Part shown: piece after piece, positions 1 through 5,271 of the stretch | How the letters are laid out: every line of letters begins with the position of its first letter | Position numbering within the stretch: position 1 is the first letter of the stretch | From: an uncultured Alphaproteobacteria bacterium | GTDB taxonomy: Bacteria; Pseudomonadota; Alphaproteobacteria; HIMB59; GCA-002718135 | Assembly: GCA_902519435.1 (NCBI GenBank) | Contig: CABYKC010000030.1 | Location: forward strand, 1-6,231 | Reading direction: 5' to 3' | DNA length: 6,231 nucleotides | The notes under the pieces: generated by a model | What the model was told of the DNA's origin: nothing | The model's database searches: none | The model's input: the letters and a program-made list of their open reading frames with translations, nothing else | Translations under genes and position numbers: made by a program

Positions 1-85
1 CAACAAGGTCAGCTTGCATAAATAAAGCAAGCATTGAAAAATCTGGAGCTTCTGTCGATAAATTTGTACTATTAATATCTGCCAT
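1..85 (-). CDS. tolQ: TolQ, N-terminal fragment (cut by the window edge)
   Basis: Only the first 28 codons are present; the gene continues past the left edge. The peptide starts MADINSTN and continues with DFSMLALFMQADLV. A short polar N-terminus leading into a D-S-M-x-x-L-F-x-Q-A-D segment is typical of alphaproteobacterial TolQ just before its first transmembrane helix. TolQ is the inner-membrane proton-channel subunit of the Tol-Pal system, working with TolR and TolA in outer-membrane constriction at division. The ATG lies 5 bases after the stop of the upstream nuclease gene, so the two are probably co-transcribed. No clear Shine-Dalgarno is seen, only an A/T-rich run. The call rests on this short stretch plus its position downstream of yebC. 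A related ExbB/MotA-family protein cannot be fully excluded. Confidence 0.7.
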   Translation of the reverse strand, partial: MADINSTNLSTEAPDFSMLALFMQADLV

Positions 86-90
86 AATAA

Positions 91-384
91 TTATTTTTTA
101 ATTTTTTCAAGATCACTACTATGAACCATAACCCAAAAACCTGGTCTATTTTTTTCACATAATGCTATTACTGGTGTCTTCCCCTCTTCTTTGGCAAGCT
201 TTGCAGTATCATCCCATAAACTAATTGCTGTATGTTTTGCTCTTAATTTACATTCTATGAATAAATCCTCATGAATTACGTCAGCTCTTGTTACTTTACC
301 ATTACCCCCGCTCAAAGGTGTCCTTTTTCCATTGAAATAATTTGCAACATCTCTTTCTCTTTTTTTCCAGGCTTTATCAGGCAT
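91..384 (-). CDS. Small PD-(D/E)XK nuclease, Hjc/Holliday-junction-resolvase-like
   Basis: This 97-residue protein has the layout of a minimal PD-(D/E)XK nuclease. A basic N-terminal helix carries Glu10 (KKRERD). An R-T-P-L-S-G-G loop (21-27) follows, then Asp35 in RADVIHED, then the catalytic E-x-K at Glu44/Lys46 (LFIECKLR). A helix comes next (about 56-66), and a strand pair TPVIAL...GFWVMV closes the fold. The order E, S-G-G, D, E-x-K and terminal hydrophobic strand matches archaeal/phage Hjc-type resolvases, though at 97 residues it is shorter than typical Hjc proteins. The start is supported by AAAGGA at 391-396, six bases before the ATG, and by lying 14 bases after the yebC stop. It sits where ruvC (with ruvA and ruvB) is often found in related bacteria. 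Cleavage of branched DNA is inferred; another structure-specific or phage-derived nuclease role is possible. By hand count its GC is about 34%, not obviously foreign. Confidence 0.7.
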   Translation of the reverse strand: MPDKAWKKRERDVANYFNGKRTPLSGGNGKVTRADVIHEDLFIECKLRAKHTAISLWDDTAKLAKEEGKTPVIALCEKNRPGFWVMVHSSDLEKIKK

Positions 385-390
385 CTATAT

Positions 391-396
391 TCCTTT
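391..396 (-). promoter_or_regulatory. Ribosome binding site of the small nuclease gene
   Basis: The minus strand reads AAAGGA six bases before the ATG at 384. It is the clearest Shine-Dalgarno of the minus-strand block, where most starts have none. It gives the nuclease its own initiation signal after the yebC stop and fixes the start. Confidence 0.6.
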
Positions 397-398
397 CA

Positions 399-1148
399 TT
401 AGGCTGTTAGTGAAGATAAAACATTATCATCAACTTCAAAATTTGATGATACAACTTGAACGTCGTCATTGTCTTCTAAAACTTCAAGTAATTTAAATAG
501 TTTGTCTGCTGTATCTTTTCCAATATTTATATTATTTTTACTTTTCCAAATTAAATTTGCAGAATTAGTCTGACCATACTGTTTAATTAATTTATCATTA
601 AGTTCATGCAAATCGTTTTGATCACAGTATATTGAATATTCTGTGTCATTAATTTCGTAATCTTCACTATTATTTTCAATGAGAAATTCTAAAAGTTGAT
701 CTTCTTTTACTAAGTTTTTATCGAGAGTGATATTTCCAAATCTGTCAAAGCCAAAACTAACGCTTCCTGTTTCACCCAAATTACCTCCATGTTTACTAAA
801 AGATGATCTAATCTCCGCAGCTGTTCTATTTTTATTATTTGTAAGTGCCTCAACTATTATTGCAATACCTTCAGGACCATACCCCTCATATCTTACTTCT
901 TCATAATTACTATCAGGATCATTCCCTTGACCTTTTTTAATTGCTCGCTCAATATTATCTTTTGGCATATTGAGAGACTTGGCTGAAGCGATTGCTGATC
1001 TTAACCTAATATTACTTTCGATATCTTCACCGCCGACTTTGACTGCTACAGATATTTCTCTTCCTAGTCTTGAAAATACTTTGGCTCTTTTTTTATCTTG
1101 AGCACCTTTACGATGCATAATATTTTTAAATTTCGAGTGCCCTGCCAT
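399..1148 (-). CDS. yebC: YebC/TACO1 family protein
   Basis: The 249-residue product is a full-length member of the YebC/PmpR/TACO1 (DUF28) family, whose usual length is about 240-250. The diagnostic N-terminus MAGHSKFKNIMHRKGAQDKK is intact. It is followed by the helical segment with MPKDNIERAIKKG (61-73), the core GYGPEGIAIIVEALTNN (89-105) and NRTAAEIRSSFSKHGGNLG (107-125). The C-terminal domain ends in an acidic stretch with LEDNDDVQVVSSNFEV. Family members were long annotated as transcriptional regulators. Work on mitochondrial TACO1 and bacterial YebC supports a role in translation, relieving ribosome stalling at difficult motifs such as proline runs. The start is fixed by the conserved MAGHSKF. 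No good Shine-Dalgarno precedes it. It lies next to the nuclease and tolQ, the usual alphaproteobacterial location upstream of the ruv/tol genes. Confidence 0.95.
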   Translation of the reverse strand: MAGHSKFKNIMHRKGAQDKKRAKVFSRLGREISVAVKVGGEDIESNIRLRSAIASAKSLNMPKDNIERAIKKGQGNDPDSNYEEVRYEGYGPEGIAIIVEALTNNKNRTAAEIRSSFSKHGGNLGETGSVSFGFDRFGNITLDKNLVKEDQLLEFLIENNSEDYEINDTEYSIYCDQNDLHELNDKLIKQYGQTNSANLIWKSKNNINIGKDTADKLFKLLEVLEDNDDVQVVSSNFEVDDNVLSSLTA

Positions 1149-1158
1149 TTCGAGTAGA

Positions 1159-1188
1159 TTTATAAATATTTCGTCCGATGTTAGTAAA
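1159..1188 (-). promoter_or_regulatory. Possible promoter for yebC
   Basis: On the minus strand TTTACT (1183-1188, four of six matches to TTGACA) is followed after 18 bases by TATAAA (1159-1164, five of six to TATAAT). The box ends 10 bases before the yebC ATG, so a transcript starting there would have almost no leader, which fits the missing Shine-Dalgarno. In such AT-rich DNA these matches arise easily by chance, so this is tentative. Confidence 0.25.
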
Positions 1189-1196
1189 GATATAAA

Positions 1197-1220
1197 ATAT
1201 TAGATAAATGTGTCTAATAT
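1197..1220 (-). terminator. Hairpin between ymdB and yebC, possible weak intrinsic terminator
   Basis: ATATTAGA (1197-1204) and TCTAATAT (1213-1220) form a perfect 8-bp inverted repeat around an 8-base loop, extendable by one G-T and one A-T pair. In the minus-strand transcript it falls just after the ymdB stop and is followed by a U-rich tail (TTTTATATCTTT). That is the geometry of a Rho-independent terminator. The stem is AT-rich and weak, so termination may be partial. It could equally be a 3'-end processing or stability element, or chance. Confidence 0.35.
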
Positions 1221-1227
1221 ATGTAAA

Positions 1228-2019
1228 TTATGTCTCTTGAATTGGGGTAATATTTTTAGCTAAACCAGTATTAGTATCAATATCTATTAAAGCCCCACAT
1301 ACAGTTATATTTTCAATAGCAGGTGTAAATCTCCCCTCTGCTCTATACCCCTTAACAAATCCATGTATTGGATTATTTATATCGAAACCAATTATTGAAT
1401 TGTAATCACCTGACATTCCAACATCTGTTTGATAAGCTGTGCCTTTAGGCAAAATAACACTGTCTGCTGTTGGCACATGAGTATGTGTACCTAAAACTGC
1501 CGTAACGTGTCCATCAACATAATATCCAAAAGCCTTTTTTTCAGAAGTTGCTTCACCATGCATATCAATAATTATCGCATCACACGTGCTACCTAATTTT
1601 TCTTTTTGAAGAAAATCAATTGTACTTTTAAATGGATCATCTAATGATAAATTCATAAATAATCTTAGCATTACTTGTACTACAATAATTTTTTTTCCAT
1701 TTAAAAGTTCAAACTTATAATATCCTTTTCCAGGAACACCGTCAGGGTAATTCAAAGCTCTGATTATCTTTGGATTTTCTTCAATATAAGAAAGCATATC
1801 TCTTTGATCCCATGCATGATTCCCAAGTGTAAGTAGATCTAATCCGCTTAAAAATAATTCTTCTGCATCCTTTTTTGAAAGTCCATAACCAGAAGTAGCA
1901 TTTTCTCCATTAGCAATAATCATGTCTGTATTGTATTTAGATTTGAGTGTTGGTATAATTTCTTTAATTTTTTTTCGTGACGCCTTACCGACAATATCAC
2001 CTATAAAAAGAATTTTCAT
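1228..2019 (-). CDS. ymdB: YmdB-family metallophosphoesterase (cyclic-nucleotide phosphodiesterase type)
   Basis: The 263-residue product belongs to the TIGR00282/YmdB family of dinuclear-metal phosphoesterases. Members such as Bacillus subtilis YmdB hydrolyse 2',3'- and 3',5'-cyclic nucleotides. All expected metal/active-site residues are visible: Asp8 (GDIVG), Glu39-Asn40 (NGEN), Asn67-His68 (GNHAWD), His154 (DMHGEATSEK), His179 and His181 (GTHTHVPTAD), plus the TDVGMSGDYNSIIG loop. The start at 2019 is chosen because MKILFIGDIVG is the conserved family N-terminus. A longer in-frame ATG at 2070 would add 17 unconserved residues and lie deeper inside fthC. The first 23 bases overlap the end of fthC, suggesting translational coupling. 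One oddity is the segment after beta-strand VVQVMLRLF (113-121), where relatives usually have N-x-x-G-R and this protein has Q-V-M-L-R. The physiological substrate is unknown. Confidence 0.93.
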   Translation of the reverse strand: MKILFIGDIVGKASRKKIKEIIPTLKSKYNTDMIIANGENATSGYGLSKKDAEELFLSGLDLLTLGNHAWDQRDMLSYIEENPKIIRALNYPDGVPGKGYYKFELLNGKKIIVVQVMLRLFMNLSLDDPFKSTIDFLQKEKLGSTCDAIIIDMHGEATSEKKAFGYYVDGHVTAVLGTHTHVPTADSVILPKGTAYQTDVGMSGDYNSIIGFDINNPIHGFVKGYRAEGRFTPAIENITVCGALIDIDTNTGLAKNITPIQET

Positions 2020-2596
2020 TGAAGCTATATAAATTTTTTTCAGTAATAACATAATCCACTTTAAAATCAAATTTGTCTATTGGTATGTAATCTAACTTTT
2101 GTTCTTCATATGCATAGGCTACAGAGATGAATCTATGATTAATTTTATTTAAATAAGCAAATGTCCTGTCATAATAACCTCCCCCATAGCCTAATCTATT
2201 TCCTTTATTGTCAAAAGCTAAACAAGGTACAAAAATTAATTCAGGATTTAAAATTTTATTATTACTTTGAGGCTCTGATATATTCATATGTCCTTTTACA
2301 AAATTCTCTTCACTCTTAAATTGCTTAAAAATTAAATGACTATTTTTTTTCTCAATTACAGGAAGACATAAAATTTTATTTTTAATAAAGATAAGATTGT
2401 TAAGCTCTCTTGTATTTATCTCAGAATTTATAGAAATAAAACTAGATACTATATTGATTTCTTGAAAGTTAATTTTTTCAAAAAATTCATTAAACAAAGA
2501 TAAAGCAAAATGAGATGGCTTGTTATTAAAAATTCTATCTCTTATAATTTTTTGTTTTTTTCTAATAATTGATTTTTCATCTTTGATATTATTCAT
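1997..2596 (-). CDS. fthC: 5-formyltetrahydrofolate cyclo-ligase
   Basis: The 199-residue product matches 5-formyltetrahydrofolate cyclo-ligase (MTHFS, also called YgfA/FAU1), which uses ATP to convert 5-formyl-THF to 5,10-methenyl-THF in the cytoplasm and returns a dead-end folate to one-carbon metabolism. Visible signatures are the basic N-terminal helix (RKKQKIIRDRI, 12-22), SEINTREL with Glu59 (folate side), VPCLAFDNKGNRLGYGGGYYDR (123-144, with the glycine-rich nucleotide/phosphate loop GYGGGYYDR), and the C-terminal VDYVITE strand. Length is normal for the family (about 180-200). Its ATG overlaps the zapA stop by 8 bases and its own end overlaps ymdB by 23 bases, so it is embedded in an operon. 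Pairing with zapA is common in proteobacteria, where the 6S RNA gene often lies between them. Here the overlap leaves no room for it. Confidence 0.95.
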   Translation of the reverse strand: MNNIKDEKSIIRKKQKIIRDRIFNNKPSHFALSLFNEFFEKINFQEINIVSSFISINSEINTRELNNLIFIKNKILCLPVIEKKNSHLIFKQFKSEENFVKGHMNISEPQSNNKILNPELIFVPCLAFDNKGNRLGYGGGYYDRTFAYLNKINHRFISVAYAYEEQKLDYIPIDKFDFKVDYVITEKNLYSFNENSFYR

Positions 2597-3008
2597 AATA
2601 AGAATTCTTAATTATATCAATTAAACTCTCTACTTTTTTATTTATTTCATCAAATTCTTGATCTAATTTCAATTTTTCATCTTCTAAAATTTTTTTTTCA
2701 TTTTGTAGTTTTAGTATTTTGTCTTTAAGTTCTAAATTGTTCTTAAGATATTCTTCATTCTTGGCATCATTTACTTCTAAACTTCTTTCTATATTTAATT
2801 TTTCTAAAAGCTCTGCTTGAAGCTCAATAGAGAGAAGTGATAACAATATAGTATCACTTATTTTTCCATTAGAATATTTTGGATTTTGTAATTTATCATT
2901 AATTTTTTCATTAATTAAATTTATTGAATCTATTATTTTTTTTTCATCTTTTTTTTCATATTCTAATGATATTTCTCTGTTTAAAATTTTTGTCTTATAA
3001 AAAGGCAT
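2589..3008 (-). CDS. zapA: Cell division protein ZapA-like
   Basis: The 139-residue product has the ZapA layout. A small N-terminal domain opens with a strand containing the typical N-R-E-x-x-L motif (ILNREISLEYEKKDEKK, 8-24). A helix (IIDSINLINEKINDKL) follows, then TILLSLLSIELQAELLEKL (53-71), and a long charged coiled coil covers about 80-130. ZapA dimers/tetramers bundle FtsZ filaments at the Z-ring. It is longer than E. coli ZapA (109 residues), the extra length being coiled coil. The gene starts 2 bases after the DUF4164-like gene and overlaps fthC by 8 bases. Position between those two genes strongly supports the call, because sequence similarity in this lysine/glutamate-rich protein is modest. 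Base composition is extremely AT-rich (for example 10 G/C in 2641-2700), with two 9-base T runs on the plus strand. Confidence 0.8.
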   Translation of the reverse strand: MPFYKTKILNREISLEYEKKDEKKIIDSINLINEKINDKLQNPKYSNGKISDTILLSLLSIELQAELLEKLNIERSLEVNDAKNEEYLKNNLELKDKILKLQNEKKILEDEKLKLDQEFDEINKKVESLIDIIKNSYYE

Positions 3009-3010
3009 AA

Positions 3011-3199
3011 TTATTTCTTAATCAGAAGTTCCAATTCATCAATATACTTGGACATTTGTTTTCGTAAATTTTTAATTTCATTTTCAAGATTTTTAATTTT
3101 TTCTTTTTTGGAAATATGATGATCCCTAAAATCTTCTAAAGCTGATCTTAGATTATTTAAGTTTTCGCTTAGATCTGTAATTTTTTTTTGTATTTCCAT
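3011..3199 (-). CDS. Small coiled-coil protein, DUF4164-like
   Basis: The product has 62 residues and is almost entirely heptad-like helix: ITDLSENLNNLRSALEDF, a short HHIS break near 28-31, then KKEKIKNLENEIKNLRKQM and ELELLIKK. There is no signal peptide, membrane segment or cysteine. A small coiled-coil protein of the DUF4164 family is typically encoded between tkt and zapA in alphaproteobacteria. That position, rather than residue identity, is the main reason for the assignment. Function is unknown; adjacency to zapA suggests, but does not show, a role in division or as a ZapA partner. The ATG has no Shine-Dalgarno and lies close to a good -10 box (TATAAA, 3206-3211), so the mRNA may be leaderless. 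It is the first gene of the minus-strand operon. Confidence 0.7.
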   Translation of the reverse strand: MEIQKKITDLSENLNNLRSALEDFRDHHISKKEKIKNLENEIKNLRKQMSKYIDELELLIKK

Positions 3200-3205
3200 T
3201 ATAAT

Positions 3206-3234
3206 TTTATAGTTTGTAATTTTATAATTGTCAC
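3206..3234 (-). promoter_or_regulatory. Putative promoter of the DUF4164-like/zapA/fthC/ymdB operon
   Basis: On the minus strand GTGACA (3229-3234, five of six to TTGACA) is followed after exactly 17 bases by TATAAA (3206-3211, five of six to TATAAT). Transcription would begin near the ATG at 3199, giving a leaderless or nearly leaderless mRNA. A second TATAAA at 3221-3226 is an alternative -10 but lacks a good -35. The spacing is optimal, yet the AT-rich background keeps this provisional. Confidence 0.4.
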
Positions 3235-3258
3235 TGTAATGAACTCATATTAAATAAT
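3228..3258 (+). promoter_or_regulatory. Putative tkt-gap promoter
   Basis: TTGTCA (3228-3233, five of six to TTGACA) is followed by AATAAT (3253-3258, five of six to TATAAT) with a 19-base spacer; TAAATA at 3251-3256 gives 17 bases but a poorer match. The start of transcription would fall about 20 bases before the tkt start codon, leaving room for the Shine-Dalgarno. Its -35 box lies on the same bases as the -35 of the divergent promoter. Confidence 0.35.
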
Positions 3259-3272
3259 TTTATATCAACCAT

Positions 3273-3277
3273 AAAGG
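3273..3277 (+). promoter_or_regulatory. Ribosome binding site deciding the TTG start of tkt
   Basis: AAAGG lies 7 bases before the TTG at 3285, the right distance for a Shine-Dalgarno. No in-frame ATG follows until codon 22, which is inside the conserved transketolase N-terminus, so this site decides in favour of the TTG start. Confidence 0.6.
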
Positions 3278-3284
3278 TAAGTAT

Positions 3285-5261
3285 TTGAATAATTTAAATA
3301 ATATCAACAATCTTAGACAATTATCAAATTGTATTAGATTTTTATCAATGGATGCAGTGGAAAAAGCAAAATCTGGTCATCCTGGTATGCCTATGGGTAT
3401 GGCAGACATAGCAACAATTCTCTATAAAAATCATTTAAAGTTTGTTCCGAATGATCCGGAGTGGATTGATAGAGATAGATTAATTATTTCAAATGGGCAT
3501 GGCTCAATGCTTTTATACTCTTGTTTGTATTTAACTGGATATAAAGACATTGATATAAATCAAATTAAAAATTTTAGACAATTACATAATAAAACTGCAG
3601 GTCACCCAGAATACGGAAGTGCAGAAGGGATAGAAACAACTACTGGGCCTTTGTCTCAAGGTTTAGCAAATGCAGTTGGAATGGCGCTAGCAGAAAAAAA
3701 ATTATCAAATAATTATGGAAAAGGATTATTCGATCATTACACTTATGTTTTTGCTGGAGATGGATGCTTAATGGAAGGTTTAAGTCATGAAGCGTGTAGT
3801 CTCGCAGGACATTTAAAATTAAACAAACTTATTATGTTTTTTGATAATAATTCTATTTCCATTGATGGATCAACAGATCTTTCAGTTTCAGACAATGTGA
3901 AAAAAAGATTTGAAGCTTATAATTGGAATATAATTGAAATAGATGGGCATAAATATGAGGAAATTGATCAAGCTATAATTCAAGCAAAAAAAAATGATGC
4001 TCCAACAATTATATCTTGTAAAACTAAAATTGGTTTTGGTTCTCCAAATAAAGAGAGTTCAGCTTCATCACATGGTTCACCTCTTGGTGAAAATGAAATC
4101 AGTTTAACAAGAAAAAAATTAGAATGGAATTATTCGCCGTTTGAAATTCCAGATAATTTATTAGGTGAGTGGAGAAGTTTCTATAAAAGAAATGAAGAGT
4201 CAAGAAATTCATGGTTATCAAAAAACAAAGAATTAATTGAAAGTAAAAATTTTAAAGATAGTTTTTATCAAAAAATTGATCATCAAATTCCAGAAAAACT
4301 TAGTGAATTAAAATCTGAGCATTTTAATGATAAAACAAATTGTGCTTCAAGAAAATCGAGTGAGCTAACGCTAAATTTAATTTCAAACTATCAAAAAAAT
4401 CTTATTGGTGGATCTGCTGATCTTACTGGATCAAATAACACTAAGGCAAAAGATATGAATGTAATTACATCTAATAATTTTAATGGAAATTATATTCATT
4501 ACGGCATCAGAGAACATGGAATGGCTGGAGTAATGAATGGCATTGCTTTGCATAAAGGTTTAATTCCATATGGAGGAACGTTTTTGGTATTTACCGATTA
4601 TTGCAGACCTTCAATTAGGTTATCAGCTATTATGAATATACCAGTTATTTATGTAATGACGCATGACTCAATAGGATTAGGTGAAGATGGACCAACCCAT
4701 CAACCTGTTGAACATCTTGCATCTTTAAGATCTATACCAAATTTAATTGTGATTAGGCCTTGTGATATTATTGAAACTATAGAAGCATGGGAATGTGCAA
4801 TCAACAATACTGGACCAACAATCTTAGTTTTAACAAGACAAAATTTACCGATGTTACAAAAAGATAATCGCAAAGAAAATCTTGTAAATAAAGGTGCTTA
4901 TAAAATAAGAGATTTTAAAGAATATGATGCAACAATTTTATCTTCTGGTTCTGAAGTTGAGATTGCTTGCTCTGCATCAAATAAACTTTTTGAAAACAAT
5001 AATTTAAAGATAAGAGTTGTAAGCATGTCTTCATTTGAATTATTTGAGAAAAATGATGATGGTTATAAAAATGAAATTTTAGGGAATAAACCTATTTTTG
5101 CTATTGAGGCTGGAGTTATAAATGGTTGGGAAAAATATATTAAAAATGAAAATTTTGTTGGTATGTCAACTTTTGGTGAAAGTGGTCCATACAAAGATTT
5201 ATATAAGCACTTTAAGATAACGGATGATTACTTAATTGAAAAAATAATTAAAACTTTATAA
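3285..5261 (+). CDS. tkt: Transketolase
   Basis: The 658-residue product is a complete transketolase (usual length about 660). It uses thiamine diphosphate and a divalent metal to move two-carbon units between sugar phosphates in the non-oxidative pentose phosphate pathway. The ThDP-binding motif is G158-D159-G160 to N188-N189. Catalytic and substrate residues are present: His32 (KSGHPGMPMG), His72 (NGHGSM), His107 (AGHPE), His263 (SSHGSPLG), Glu410 of the GIREHGM motif that activates the cofactor, and His472 (GPTHQPVEH). The order is PP domain (about 1-320), pyrimidine-binding domain (about 350-520) and C-terminal domain. Translation starts at TTG, supported by AAAGG 7 bases upstream; the next in-frame ATG (codon 22) would delete conserved residues. 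It is divergent from the coiled-coil/zapA operon and lies 10 bases before gap, so tkt-gap is probably one transcript. The N-terminus is unusually Asn-rich (NNLNNINN). Confidence 0.97.
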   Translation: MNNLNNINNLRQLSNCIRFLSMDAVEKAKSGHPGMPMGMADIATILYKNHLKFVPNDPEWIDRDRLIISNGHGSMLLYSCLYLTGYKDIDINQIKNFRQLHNKTAGHPEYGSAEGIETTTGPLSQGLANAVGMALAEKKLSNNYGKGLFDHYTYVFAGDGCLMEGLSHEACSLAGHLKLNKLIMFFDNNSISIDGSTDLSVSDNVKKRFEAYNWNIIEIDGHKYEEIDQAIIQAKKNDAPTIISCKTKIGFGSPNKESSASSHGSPLGENEISLTRKKLEWNYSPFEIPDNLLGEWRSFYKRNEESRNSWLSKNKELIESKNFKDSFYQKIDHQIPEKLSELKSEHFNDKTNCASRKSSELTLNLISNYQKNLIGGSADLTGSNNTKAKDMNVITSNNFNGNYIHYGIREHGMAGVMNGIALHKGLIPYGGTFLVFTDYCRPSIRLSAIMNIPVIYVMTHDSIGLGEDGPTHQPVEHLASLRSIPNLIVIRPCDIIETIEAWECAINNTGPTILVLTRQNLPMLQKDNRKENLVNKGAYKIRDFKEYDATILSSGSEVEIACSASNKLFENNNLKIRVVSMSSFELFEKNDDGYKNEILGNKPIFAIEAGVINGWEKYIKNENFVGMSTFGESGPYKDLYKHFKITDDYLIEKIIKTL

Positions 5262-5267
5262 AAGGAG
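5261..5267 (+). promoter_or_regulatory. Ribosome binding site of gap
   Basis: AAAGGAG, the strongest Shine-Dalgarno in the window, begins on the last base of the tkt stop codon and ends 4 bases before the gap ATG at 5272. The spacing is slightly short. Its strength fits a highly expressed glycolytic enzyme downstream in an operon. Confidence 0.7.
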
Positions 5268-5271
5268 AAAT

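Larger units (their letters stand above)
3202..3264. repeat. Three direct copies of TAATTTTATA in the divergent spacer
   Basis: The 10-mer TAATTTTATA occurs exactly at 3202-3211, 3217-3226 and 3255-3264, all in the same orientation. The first two are 15 bases apart start to start, the third 38 bases further on. Copies one and three share an additional preceding A. Read on the other strand each contains TATAAAATTA, that is, a -10-like box. Together they cover over a third of the 85-base spacer. They may be regulator sites, stacked -10 elements or low-complexity drift. Confidence 0.5.

Noticed and set aside
91..384. Calling the small gene ruvC from its position
   Set aside because: RuvC is about 160 residues or more with an RNase H-like fold and four acidic residues. 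This protein is 97 residues with an E-x-K nuclease motif, so it is not RuvC by sequence.
91..384. Recent horizontal transfer of the nuclease judged by composition
   Set aside because: By hand count it is about 34% GC, not visibly different from tkt, so composition gives no evidence for recent arrival.
2020..2070. A 17-residue N-terminal extension of YmdB from an upstream in-frame ATG
   Set aside because: The extra residues (MILKWIMLLLKK...) look like a hydrophobic leader but come from the fthC coding bases read in another frame. The family starts at MKILFIGD, so the start at 2019 is preferred.
2589..2596. A 6S RNA gene between zapA and fthC
   Set aside because: 6S RNA often sits there in proteobacteria, but the two genes overlap by 8 bases, leaving no room.
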